A stretch of 64,000 bases of DNA. It comes from Aestuariibacter sp. Its GTDB lineage: Bacteria > Pseudomonadota > Gammaproteobacteria > Enterobacterales > Alteromonadaceae. Positions 34,208-43,220 of this stretch are shown here, one piece after another. The stretch covers positions 2,103,138 to 2,167,137 of the forward strand of contig CP051238.1 in NCBI GenBank assembly GCA_017794925.1, written 5' to 3'. The position numbers were made by a program, and so were the translations under genes. The notes below the pieces were generated by a model. The model worked only from the letters and a program-made list of their open reading frames with translations, had not been told where the DNA came from and did not search any database. Within the stretch, counting starts at the first letter, position 1; every line of letters starts with the position of its first letter.

Positions 34208-35691
34208 GCTGTATACCGCTGTAAAAAGTCGTCATGGCTTAACAACTTCTCCAAGGGTTGCTGTTTAGCCTGATATATTTTGCTCATCGCGTCCATTAAT
34301 TGCGCGTTGTCCATTGCATCGACGGCAGGGTGATAATCTTGCGGATCAATACCCTGGCCCATCATAACCTGAACCCAGGATGCATCGCGGAATATATCGT
34401 TTTGCTCATTGAATATGGCAGCCGTGTCCTGGAAGGCAGCAATTTTTTGGGCAAGCCTGTCCGGGATCGACATGTTGCGCATATCCCGCCAGAAATCAGA
34501 ATCATCCCGTTGATTGACATGATAGTGAAGAATAATAAAGTCACGAATGGTCTCGAACTCATCTTTGGATTCGGCATTGTATAAATCAACCATCGCCTGG
34601 GAAATTCCCTGGTTCGGGAACATCTTCATCAGCCTGACAATACCCGATTGAATCAGATGGATACTGGTGGACTCCAATGGCTCTAAGAAACCACTGGATA
34701 GCCCGATGGAGACCACGTTTTTACACCATTGTTTGTCGGTCCGACCGGTTTTGAACCGAATGGTTCGTGGTGTATCCAACGCCTTGGTGTCTAAATTATT
34801 GAGCAGTGTCTGGCTGGCTTCATCATCACTCAGGTATTGCGATGAATAAACAATGCCATTGCCATTGCGGTGAGTAAGCGGGATACGCCATTGCCAGCCG
34901 ACTTTATGCGCAATACTGCGTGTATAGGGCAAGGTTTTATCGAAACGTTCACTCGGAACAGCCTGGGCACTGTCTGCCGGTAGCCAATGGCTCCAGTCTT
35001 CATAGCTGACCCCTAACGCTTGCTGTATCAGTAAACCTCTCAGGCCAGTACAGTCGACAAATAAGTCGCCTTTGATTTGTTTCCCGCTGGTAAGTTGAAG
35101 CGCCGTAATAAAGCCGGTTTCCGGATCCTGCTGTACATGTTCAATTATACCTTCGGTACGTACAACACCAGCCTGTTCAGCGGTCTTCCTTAAAAACTGG
35201 CCATACAGAGCCGAATCAAAGTGATAGGCATACTGCATTTCGTAAAGTGGGTTAGGTGTGTTTATTTTATTAAACTTACCTTGTTCGCAGCTTAAATAAT
35301 TGAGATCGAAGTCCCATAGTGACTGAGTTAACCCTGCCTGCTTTGCTTTCAGCCAATAGTGATGGAAACTACAGAAACCCATTGTTGTTCCTGGAGCACC
35401 AAAGGTGTGGAAATAGCTACTGCCGTCGGTTTTCCAGTTTTCAAACTTGATTGCCAGTTTAATGGTGGCGTGGGTCTCACTTAAAAACGCTTTTTCATCG
35501 ATCCCTAAAAAACGGTTAAAAGTTTGGATAGGCGGAATCGTGGCTTCGCCGACGCCGACAATGCCAATCTGTTCTGATTCTACGAGCTCAATTCGGATAG
35601 AGGGAGAGAGTACTCTGCGCAGCAGTGCTGCGGTCATCCAACCGGCGGTACCCCCACCTGCAATCACAACGTTTTGAATAGTTTGAGGCAT
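34204..35691 (-). CDS. Flavin-dependent tryptophan-halogenase-family protein (first of pair)
   Basis: A 495-residue paralogue of the downstream halogenase. Start 35691 (MPQTIQNVVIAGGGTAGW) is chosen because AGGAAA lies 6 nt before it and the FAD motif follows at once; an upstream frame extension to 35757 adds no family sequence. The catalytic Lys (ATIKLAIKFENW), the WxWxIP motif (GWQWRIPLTHRNG) and the Glu region (GFLEPLESTSIHLIQ) are all kept. It lies 167 nt downstream of a terminator that follows the TonB receptor, so it may have its own promoter or rely on read-through. Confidence 0.88.
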   Translation of the reverse strand: MPQTIQNVVIAGGGTAGWMTAALLRRVLSPSIRIELVESEQIGIVGVGEATIPPIQTFNRFLGIDEKAFLSETHATIKLAIKFENWKTDGSSYFHTFGAPGTTMGFCSFHHYWLKAKQAGLTQSLWDFDLNYLSCEQGKFNKINTPNPLYEMQYAYHFDSALYGQFLRKTAEQAGVVRTEGIIEHVQQDPETGFITALQLTSGKQIKGDLFVDCTGLRGLLIQQALGVSYEDWSHWLPADSAQAVPSERFDKTLPYTRSIAHKVGWQWRIPLTHRNGNGIVYSSQYLSDDEASQTLLNNLDTKALDTPRTIRFKTGRTDKQWCKNVVSIGLSSGFLEPLESTSIHLIQSGIVRLMKMFPNQGISQAMVDLYNAESKDEFETIRDFIILHYHVNQRDDSDFWRDMRNMSIPDRLAQKIAAFQDTAAIFNEQNDIFRDASWVQVMMGQGIDPQDYHPAVDAMDNAQLMDAMSKIYQAKQQPLEKLLSHDDFLQRYTA

Positions 35692-35857
35692 TGGCTTTCC
35701 TGTAAAGCTATACGTCTTTGTCGATGTGCAGCGAATGCCGGGAAATAGCTGACTCAACCAGCCTATGGAGCATGTCGCCCACTGACGTGAATAAATTCAT
35801 TGTGCTTTTGACTCTAGCGGAGTCAGCGGCAAAAGCAAAATGAATTCAAGGGATAAA

Positions 35858-35888
35858 TAAAAAAGCCCCGCTGCGAGAACAGCGGGGC
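35858..35888 (-). terminator. Terminator of the TonB receptor gene
   Basis: A perfect 9-bp GC-rich stem (GCCCCGCTG with CAGCGGGGC) with a 6-nt loop. Read on the minus strand it ends in TTTTTT, about 12 nt after the receptor stop. Confidence 0.85.
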
Positions 35889-35900
35889 ATGGGGGGTTGC

Positions 35901-38816
35901 TTAGTAGAACGAGTAGTTCAGGTTCAGCATATATGCAGGGCCGAACTCACGACGTAGTGTAACGATACCGTTACCGTCGATAGTTTCTTCGCTCTCATCT
36001 GTCAGGTTAACACCTTGTAATGAGATACGCAGACCTTGCAGATATTCGATATCACTTTCTGCGAAGTCGTAACTGATTTGCGCATCCACCTGAGTAATGG
36101 CGTCACGCGTTGCTGTGTCGATCTTGTTCGAACCACCACGCTGGTAAGTCAGGAACTCAGAACGGTCAGTCATGGCAACACGGAACTCAAATCCACCACG
36201 CTCATAGTATGCAGTCAATGACAGTACCTCGTCAGATTGACCAGGAATTGATGTGCCATCTTCCAATTCAGCATCGATAAAGGTAGCGGAACCTGCAAAA
36301 CCGAAGCCTTCCAGCGCATCAGAGAACATACCCAGAGGAATGTTAGCCGTTAATTCAGCACCTTTAACTTCACCTTCCAGACCATCTTCAAAGAATGAGA
36401 AGAAGCCAAGATCAGGTGGCGTCAGGTAAGTACCTGCGTCATAGAAGGTACCATCCGGGCCAGTCAACCCATCAACACCAACGGTACGGTCGTGGAAACC
36501 TGCGATGAAGTAGTTCGCACCACCATTTGTCGCGTCGTTAGTGAAATCAATCAGCTGATTACCGTCGCGAGTCCAGTTAACCAGGTCTTTGTAGAACAAG
36601 GCGATTGATACATAACCTTCGTCTTCGAAGTAGTTTTCAAACGACAGGTCGAAGTTGTTAGCTTCCAGAGGACGCAGACGCGGGTTACCCTGGAACTTAG
36701 ACCATGGTGTACCGTACTCACGAACCGCTGCTTCGTTGTTCGGAATCGCAATGAGGTTGATGTTCTGGTCGAACTTAACGAAACCAGACGCCTTCATTTG
36801 ATCAATACGCGCGCGGCTGATGGTTTTGTTTGCAGCAAAGCGAACATATCGATTGTCGCCCACTTCAACACTCAGGTTCAGGCTCGGTAAGAAGTGTGAA
36901 TAGTCGTCAGAAATAGTTGTCTCACAGCTGCTGTCTACTACGCCGTTGTTGTCGTCGTCGCACACTGCGAAGTTAGAACCGACGATACCAATGTAACCGG
37001 TAGATGATTGATCAGACTGAATATACTGACCACCAAAGTTACCAATTACAGGGAAACCTGCAACTTCAGTTTCGAAATCGAACTTGGCGTATAACGTCAG
37101 TACTTCTTCGTCTACTGTGTAAGTGTCACCTAAACGATCCGGCTCAAGTAAACCTGCGTCGTTCAGCGTGTATTCGCCGTCGCGGTATGGTGCAAAGCCG
37201 TCATAAGCGACTACCATGCCAAATCCTGCCCACGTCAGGTCGGCCAGACCATTGTACAAATAGTCAGTTGGGATAGAGTCTGAATAAGGGTAAGACGATG
37301 CTGTGGCAAAGAAACCTTTGTTGTCTTTTGCTTTAAAACGGTCGCTGTAGTTTACACCGACTTTAACTTTGTTGATGATACTCCACTCAACAAAACCTTC
37401 GACTTCAAAACGAGCGGTTGTCAGTTCTTCTTCGAAATCAGCGTAGTTAAGGAAACCGTCCTGCGCACTTACGTAGTCGTAAGTAGTGCCATCGGCACGC
37501 AATACGTCAGTAGCAAACTGTTCTGCCAGGTTGGCCATACCGCCACCCCATGGCTGAGGACCTGTCAGTTGCAATTGGGTTGGGTCAGAGAATGCGCCCA
37601 GACCGTTTGAGCCGGTGAAGAAAATACCGTCAGACGACATAACGAAATCACGTGTTCTTTGGTCACCGTCAGCCAGCGTTGCGCCGAAACGGCCCAAACC
37701 AGCATATGACTCACCACGCAGGTCACGTTTGCTTGATGAACTGTCTGCAACGTCAAGCATTGCTGTCCAGTTGTCGTCGATGTTGTATTTAACATTCAGG
37801 CCGAAAGTTTGCAGTTCACCGTCTTTCTGAGCCGGGTCAGTACGAAGAACCGGATTAACATTGGTCTGAGTACCTGTTGAGTTGATACCAGAGCCATTTA
37901 GTGAATCAGCATCTAATTCAAACGGTTCGATGAAACCACGAATGACACCTGAGTCTGAATAGTCAATATCAAGCACGTCTACTACGATGTCCAGATTGTC
38001 ACTTGGACGCCATTGCAAGATGGCAGATACCGTGTCACGTTCCAATACGCGGCTGATAGCCTGTGTATCTAAGCCGAACGGCAGTAGTGCACCGTTGTTG
38101 TCGCCGTAGCCCCATACGCCATACTTACGTTCGTTACGAGGTGATTCAGTTGTTGCTAATGCTACCGCTAAACCGATAGTGTCGTCCGCGAATTTTTCTA
38201 CGAAAGACAGTGCATAGCGCTTACCTGTGTTGTCGAACTCAGGGTTGTCAGAGTCGTTGCCACCCATTTCATACACACCGGTCAGCGTCAGTGTTTCTTC
38301 AGCTGATAATGGACGAACAGTTTGCAAATCAACGGTACCACCGATGCCTTGAACCATCAGGTCGGCTTCAGTGGTTTTATAAATTGTGGCACCGGTCATG
38401 ATTTCTGACGGATACAAATCGTATTCCACACCACGGTTATCACCGATACCGATTAATTCACGGCCATTAAGTGACGTACCGGTAAAATCTTCTTTAAAAC
38501 CACGTACAGAGATACCTGACGTACGGCCGCCAACACGCTCACCGGCCAGACCAGGCAAACGCGCTAATGATTCTGCAATTGATGAGTCCGGCAGTTTACC
38601 GATGTCCTCAGCAGAGATAGCTTCGACGATTGATGTGTTATCCATCTTGATCGCCTGAGCACGCATAAGTGATCCGCGGATACCTTTAACCGCAATCACT
38701 TCTACATCTGGATTTGTTGCGCCGTCATTGTCCTGAGCAAACGTCTGGCCAGCATACATGGCAGACGTCACAGCAAGTGACAGAATCGCAGGTTTAAATA
38801 TGTGTTTGGTTTTCAT
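35901..38816 (-). CDS. TonB-dependent outer-membrane receptor (Xanthomonas/Caulobacter type)
   Basis: A 971-residue receptor. After a signal peptide (ending AGQTFAQ) and a short TonB-box-like segment (EVIAVKGIRGSL) comes the plug domain (about 55-165, with AEDIGKLPDSSIAESLARLP and GISVRGFKED), then a 22-strand-type barrel ending in aromatic YSFY. The plug sequence fits the TIGR01782-like Xanthomonas/Caulobacter group, often found in carbohydrate-use loci. It likely imports an oligosaccharide or similar large substrate. It is transcribed towards the two halogenase genes and faces a LacI-type regulator 3.2 kb away; two palindromes lie upstream. Confidence 0.94.
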   Translation of the reverse strand: MKTKHIFKPAILSLAVTSAMYAGQTFAQDNDGATNPDVEVIAVKGIRGSLMRAQAIKMDNTSIVEAISAEDIGKLPDSSIAESLARLPGLAGERVGGRTSGISVRGFKEDFTGTSLNGRELIGIGDNRGVEYDLYPSEIMTGATIYKTTEADLMVQGIGGTVDLQTVRPLSAEETLTLTGVYEMGGNDSDNPEFDNTGKRYALSFVEKFADDTIGLAVALATTESPRNERKYGVWGYGDNNGALLPFGLDTQAISRVLERDTVSAILQWRPSDNLDIVVDVLDIDYSDSGVIRGFIEPFELDADSLNGSGINSTGTQTNVNPVLRTDPAQKDGELQTFGLNVKYNIDDNWTAMLDVADSSSSKRDLRGESYAGLGRFGATLADGDQRTRDFVMSSDGIFFTGSNGLGAFSDPTQLQLTGPQPWGGGMANLAEQFATDVLRADGTTYDYVSAQDGFLNYADFEEELTTARFEVEGFVEWSIINKVKVGVNYSDRFKAKDNKGFFATASSYPYSDSIPTDYLYNGLADLTWAGFGMVVAYDGFAPYRDGEYTLNDAGLLEPDRLGDTYTVDEEVLTLYAKFDFETEVAGFPVIGNFGGQYIQSDQSSTGYIGIVGSNFAVCDDDNNGVVDSSCETTISDDYSHFLPSLNLSVEVGDNRYVRFAANKTISRARIDQMKASGFVKFDQNINLIAIPNNEAAVREYGTPWSKFQGNPRLRPLEANNFDLSFENYFEDEGYVSIALFYKDLVNWTRDGNQLIDFTNDATNGGANYFIAGFHDRTVGVDGLTGPDGTFYDAGTYLTPPDLGFFSFFEDGLEGEVKGAELTANIPLGMFSDALEGFGFAGSATFIDAELEDGTSIPGQSDEVLSLTAYYERGGFEFRVAMTDRSEFLTYQRGGSNKIDTATRDAITQVDAQISYDFAESDIEYLQGLRISLQGVNLTDESEETIDGNGIVTLRREFGPAYMLNLNYSFY

Positions 38817-39342
38817 GTTTTAGTGCCCTAAGTCAGATAAAAATCTACGTAAGCTTGTTACATCGATGTTAACAATAGTTAATGCGTGAGCTAACGTCAA
38901 GTAATTTTCTTAATCAATTAAGAAAATAAAATTAACAGTGTTAGGTAAGGTTTATGCGCAAAATGGGTAGATACTTAATGGATTTAGATTTTTTCGATTA
39001 AGTCATACAAAAGTTAAGTTGAATTTTTCTAATATTTTTTACATTCAACGAGTGAGTGTTAACAAAAAATATACGATTGCAGTTTGAAAGGTGTACTGTT
39101 GTGCGTCTTGAAGAATCGTTTCTGTAGTGAATTCTTGTTGCTATAGGTACACAGCTTAGTTGAAGTCTCAAATAAATCGAGAAACTGGCAGAAATTTCAT
39201 CGATTAATTGTTGTGGACCAATAAGCTTTTTTGCTAGCTTATTGATTTCTAATTGTCTATTTCGCGAAGTAAGAGATTGTCCTGTCAGCAGCGACAGGTT
39301 TATCAGGCTGGGGTAAGCTGTACGAAAAAGGGAGTCCTGTAA
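38817..39342. promoter_or_regulatory. 526-bp divergent control region with palindromes
   Basis: No gene is visible here. Two palindromes lie before the TonB receptor. The first is 38855-38875, a CG-centred near-palindrome (TTGTTACATCG against TTGTTAACATCG on the other strand, one base different in length). The second is 38904-38927, perfect 11-bp arms ATTTTCTTAAT and ATTAAGAAAAT around CA. Closer to the plus-strand gene there is a hairpin CAATAAGC/GCTTATTG (39219-39244) and a smaller CCTGTC/GACAGG hairpin near 39280-39297. The rest is AT-rich. Confidence 0.6.
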
Positions 39343-40611
39343 ATGAGATATGTCGCGTTACTGTTTCTGTTGGTAGTACTTGGCCTTGCAGGTTATGGTT
39401 GGTTAGCAGACGAAAGTGATGTACCTGCAACCGTGCAGACACCAGCACAATCTGGCTTTGCGCCTATTCGACTCGACAGCGGGCCTTTCGTAAATCCTTC
39501 CCCACGTCATTTTAAAGCGCCACAGGTTCAGGAAATCATGCTGCCCAGAGTCGGTGCAAGTGATGTGTCGTGGGGATCGGTAGGTCGCGACAGCGCAAAT
39601 AATATTTATGTGGGGCTGTCTGAATCATATGGCGATCCCCGCAGTGCAAGTATGATTCGCTGGCAACCAGATACACAACGCGTAGAAACACTTGGTGACG
39701 TCATTCAATCCCTTAAGCATAGCAATATCGCCGAGCCAGGCGAAAGTCAGGGTAAGATACACAGTCAGTTTGTTACCGCGTCTGATGGCTTGTTGTATTT
39801 CACCAGTTTTGACGAAGCCGGAGAGAGCGATACCCGGTTACCAACCTGGGGCGGTCATTTGTGGCGTTTCGATCCGATCGCCAAACATTGGGAACATTTG
39901 CTCGAAACGCCTGAGGCGCTCATTGCGATTAATACGGATGGACACTATGTCTATGCGCTGGGGTATTGGGGGCATGTGCTCTATCAGTACGATACGACTT
40001 CAGGTCGGGTGCATAAAACGGAAGTGGGATCTGTACCGGGTCACGTTTCACGACAAATTCTCGTTGATGGCGAGGGACACGTATACGTACCCAAGTTGGC
40101 TCCTGCTGCTAACGAGCAGGGCTTCGTGGCGATGTTAGCCGAGCTCGATAACCGACTTAACGTGATTCACGAATTCCCTTTGCCTGAATATGCAGATACT
40201 AAGATGCCCAGATATCGGGGTATTGTTGGCTTTACAACAATGAAAAATGGCGATGTGTATTTTACGTTGCACAAAGGGCAGTTATTTCACTTGCGGGCTG
40301 AGGGCAGTAAAGACACGAAATTAGAAAAAGTGGGCTTTTTCAATCCTGCCGGTAAGGCCAATATACCCAGTCTGTTTTCCATTGACGGTGAGCAATTTGT
40401 CATGGGGGCGAGCAGACGAACAGGCAGTGTGCCAGAGTGGCTTATTTACGAAACGGTAAGCGGCACGACAGTGTCATATCCGATGCCGGAATTGGATGAT
40501 TTTTTATTCTTTGGGACGCAAGTGAAGGATGAATCGGGTGCCATGTACCTGGTTGGGCAGCACAATAGCACCCGCTCACCTAAAGTCGTTCGACTCTCAT
40601 TCCCAGAATAG
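39343..40611 (+). CDS. Membrane-anchored or secreted beta-propeller-like protein
   Basis: A 422-residue protein with an N-terminal hydrophobic helix (residues 4-20) followed by a periplasmic body. Repeated segments with Tyr/Val strands and turns (NNIYVGLSESYG, DGLLYFTSFDEAG, DGHYVYALGYWGH, GHVYVPKLAP, NGDVYFTLHKG, GAMYLVGQHN) indicate a six- or seven-bladed propeller of the SMP-30/lactonase kind. No catalytic set could be assigned. GGGAG precedes the ATG. It is divergent from the TonB receptor and may share its control, so a role in processing the imported substrate is a guess. Confidence 0.6.
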   Translation: MRYVALLFLLVVLGLAGYGWLADESDVPATVQTPAQSGFAPIRLDSGPFVNPSPRHFKAPQVQEIMLPRVGASDVSWGSVGRDSANNIYVGLSESYGDPRSASMIRWQPDTQRVETLGDVIQSLKHSNIAEPGESQGKIHSQFVTASDGLLYFTSFDEAGESDTRLPTWGGHLWRFDPIAKHWEHLLETPEALIAINTDGHYVYALGYWGHVLYQYDTTSGRVHKTEVGSVPGHVSRQILVDGEGHVYVPKLAPAANEQGFVAMLAELDNRLNVIHEFPLPEYADTKMPRYRGIVGFTTMKNGDVYFTLHKGQLFHLRAEGSKDTKLEKVGFFNPAGKANIPSLFSIDGEQFVMGASRRTGSVPEWLIYETVSGTTVSYPMPELDDFLFFGTQVKDESGAMYLVGQHNSTRSPKVVRLSFPE

Positions 40612-40662
40612 CGGGTTTTGCAGTAGTTTGTCTACGACAGAATAGCCCTGTGAACCGTTAAA

Positions 40663-40809
40663 TTACCTATTGCCGCCAGCTGATGTTTCAACGGATGGTC
40701 TGCAAACTTGGTCGCCGTAGTAATTATTGCTGTAATTACATTCTACCGGCTGTTCTTTTGCAGGGGTTGAAGCCGGTTTACCGATGATATGTTTAATTAA
40801 CGTTGCCAT
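40663..40809 (-). CDS. 48-residue peptide with two cysteines
   Basis: A short ORF with a strong ribosome binding site (AAGGAG, 9 nt before the ATG). The N-terminus is basic/hydrophobic (MATLIKHIIGKPAS) and the central part CNYSNNYYGDQVC holds two Cys 12 residues apart in a polar, Tyr/Asn-rich loop. The C-terminus contains AGGNR. It could be a small exported or modified peptide, or a small structural protein. I do not recognise a family. It is transcribed away from the downstream end of the convergent propeller gene and sits 90 nt downstream of the minus-strand serine hydrolase stop's opposite flank, so it is not clearly in an operon. Confidence 0.5.
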   Translation of the reverse strand: MATLIKHIIGKPASTPAKEQPVECNYSNNYYGDQVCRPSVETSAGGNR

Positions 40810-40899
40810 GATGCGTTCTCCTTGTGATTGATGACTCAAGAATAAATCGCATCATGGGATTGGTAAATTAATTAAACTCTATTGTGTTAATTGATTTTG

Positions 40900-42474
40900 T
40901 TAATCAGTCAGTCTGAAATACATATCGCGGTACTCGTGATTTTCACGCACTTTGTTGGTAAACGGGTAAAGTGAAAACCCGGTAACCACTCTCTGCGTAT
41001 TCACATCAAAATGAATAAATGCGTCACTGGCAGCGTTTTGATTATCCCAGCGAATAACAAAACTGTGGTCATTGAAGGGGTCCAGTGTCCCGGTGAGCAT
41101 AGGCATTTTCTCGGAAGCAATACGCAGGGCGCCATTTTCATGGCTAATCGTGATTTTTCCAAACCACCTATCAGCAAATTGTCCAGCATAGGCAATTGGG
41201 TCCAGAATGACTTCTCCAGAACCTACGGGCTGTGAATAAGAAGCTAAGTAACGTTGTTCCCGTTCGGCCTGATAATCTACATATTGTTTAACCCAGTCCT
41301 GCTGTTCATTTGGTTGAATAAATGTTTTCAGGATGTGCTGCATGACTGCACCTCTGGCGCCGTAATTTGAACCATTGTTAAGAATAGCCACGGCAAGGTT
41401 CAGGCTCGGTACCATTGCAACATAAGCTTGGTATCCGGATAACGTGCCGGTATGAGAAATGACTTTTAAGCCTGCGACATCAGATAATCGCCAGCCCAGT
41501 CCGTATGATTTGAACAAGGTGCCGTCCCATTCTTCATCGGTTTCTGAGACCGATAAGACCGTGTACGCTTGCTGTAAAGTGTCAACCTGTTCTGGCGACA
41601 ACACTGCCAGCCCGTTGCTGGCTTTGCCGTTGTTTAACCACATCTGCAGCCATTTGAGCATGTCATTGGCGTTACACACAATGCCGCCCGCCGCTGCAGA
41701 GACCAATTCCCTGCCTTCAATACTATTGCGCGGTATCGCGTAGATACCCCGTTCATCGTTATGGCCGTAACTCATTGCAACGTTGTTAAGCGCGTCGTCA
41801 GTTAGGTCGCCGGCAAAGCATTGCATATCGAGCGGCGTGAAGAACTTTTGCTGAATCACTTCTGCAAAAGGTTTTTGATAAAGCGTTGCTACGACTTCTC
41901 CTGCAGTAATGTACATGACATTACTGTAGGCGTAGGCACTACGAAAACTGCTGGTGGGCGTGAGATAGCGTAAGTTATGAATGATATCTTCCCGCGTAAA
42001 TCCACTGGGTTCTGGCCATAGCATGCTGTCGCCTGCACCACCGCCCAAGCCTGAGCGGTGGGTGAGTAGATCTAATAAGGTAAATTCCCGGGTAACCCAG
42101 GGATCCTGCATTTGAAAGTCAGGTACAATGTCAGAGACGCGGGTTTGCCAGGTTAAACCAAATTCATCAATGGCAAGTGCAAGCGCGGCTGCAGTAAATG
42201 CCTTGGATGTCGAAGCCAGTCGAAATAACGTATCGGCGTTGACGGGGTTGTTACTACTCAGATCCCGATAGCCCCGGCCTTTGGCATAAATGACTTCGCC
42301 GTTTTGTATCACACCCACAGCCATGCCGGGTGTATGAAACGTATCCAGCGCAGTATCAATGACCTTATCGAGTCCATCCAGAGGCGCTTTTTGGGGGGAG
42401 TTAGAAGCGGCACAAGCTGTTACCGCACAAAACGACAGACCCAAAACCAGCTTGGATATCCGGTGTAAAACCAT
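40900..42474 (-). CDS. Class C beta-lactamase-family serine hydrolase (lipoprotein)
   Basis: A 524-residue protein with a lipoprotein-type signal (LGLSFCAVTAC). The penicillin-binding fold carries the SxxK motif in LASTSKAFTAAA, YxN in AYSNVMYI and HxG in ISHTGTLSGY, the triad of class C/esterase-type serine hydrolases. An added C-terminal domain of about 130 residues (beta-rich) follows. True beta-lactamases are about 380 residues, so an esterase or D-amino-acid peptidase role is more likely than resistance. Confidence 0.85.
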   Translation of the reverse strand: MVLHRISKLVLGLSFCAVTACAASNSPQKAPLDGLDKVIDTALDTFHTPGMAVGVIQNGEVIYAKGRGYRDLSSNNPVNADTLFRLASTSKAFTAAALALAIDEFGLTWQTRVSDIVPDFQMQDPWVTREFTLLDLLTHRSGLGGGAGDSMLWPEPSGFTREDIIHNLRYLTPTSSFRSAYAYSNVMYITAGEVVATLYQKPFAEVIQQKFFTPLDMQCFAGDLTDDALNNVAMSYGHNDERGIYAIPRNSIEGRELVSAAAGGIVCNANDMLKWLQMWLNNGKASNGLAVLSPEQVDTLQQAYTVLSVSETDEEWDGTLFKSYGLGWRLSDVAGLKVISHTGTLSGYQAYVAMVPSLNLAVAILNNGSNYGARGAVMQHILKTFIQPNEQQDWVKQYVDYQAEREQRYLASYSQPVGSGEVILDPIAYAGQFADRWFGKITISHENGALRIASEKMPMLTGTLDPFNDHSFVIRWDNQNAASDAFIHFDVNTQRVVTGFSLYPFTNKVRENHEYRDMYFRLTD

Positions 42475-42608
42475 ATTATGCTTTCCTTGTTACCTGTTTG
42501 AATGCAGCGTGATACGCAATAAGACAACTGTGGCTGAATGAGTCAGGTGTCGTCAATGACTTCAGGTTAGCATAAATAATAATTAAGTTAATCTGCAGTT
42601 TGAATACT

Positions 42609-43196
42609 TTATTCCTGATTATCCCAAACCAGTGCCTTAAAGTGCTTACGGCACATTGATTCATACCGGTCGTTGCCACCAATTTCGACCTGATTACCAC
42701 TGGTAACAGCATTACCGGCTTCATCCAGTCTGACGACAAAGTTAGCTTTTCGCCCGCAATAACACACGGTTTTGAGCTCAAATAATTTGTCTGCCCAAGC
42801 CAGGAGGTAATGACTGCCTTCAAAGGTTTCCCCTAAGAAATCAGTACGTAAGCCATAAGCTAATACCGGAATATCCAGCTCGTCCACGACTTCTATTAAC
42901 TGATATACCTGTGCTTTGGTCAGGAATTGCGCTTCATCCATAAATACGCAGTCCAGTGGTTTCTCGTTGTGTAGCATTGAAATGGCTTCGTATAAGTTAT
43001 CGTCGCTACGATAGAGCTGCGCGTCTGCCTGTAAACCTATTCTGGAGGTCACTTTTCCGACTTCATACCGATCATCGAGCGCTGCAGTGTAGATCACGGC
43101 TCGCATCCCTCGTTCTTTATAGTTGTAAGCTGATTGAAGTAATGAGGTGGACTTTCCGGCATTCATTGCCGAATAGTAGAAGTACAATTGTGCCAT
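42609..43196 (-). CDS. tdk: Thymidine kinase
   Basis: A 195-residue type II thymidine kinase for deoxythymidine salvage. The P-loop is [14 protein letters not shown], the Mg/base-side motif VFMDEAQFL, and the zinc ribbon is formed by Cys residues in CYCGRKAN and MCRKH. Length and motifs are normal. It lies 24 nt downstream of the GGDEF-EAL gene start side, with no operon partner of related function. Confidence 0.97.
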   Translation of the reverse strand: MAQLYFYYSAMNAGKSTSLLQSAYNYKERGMRAVIYTAALDDRYEVGKVTSRIGLQADAQLYRSDDNLYEAISMLHNEKPLDCVFMDEAQFLTKAQVYQLIEVVDELDIPVLAYGLRTDFLGETFEGSHYLLAWADKLFELKTVCYCGRKANFVVRLDEAGNAVTSGNQVEIGGNDRYESMCRKHFKALVWDNQE

Positions 43197-43220
43197 GCTG
43201 CTGTCATTTAATTTTTTTGG

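Noticed and set aside
35708..35800. A 30-residue frame between the TonB receptor terminator and the first halogenase.
   Set aside because: No convincing ribosome binding site and no conservation signal visible; it can arise by chance in this short gap.
40900..42474. Reading the class C family protein as an antibiotic-resistance beta-lactamase.
   Set aside because: It has an extra C-terminal domain and is about 140 residues longer than true AmpC enzymes, so an esterase or peptidase role is more likely.
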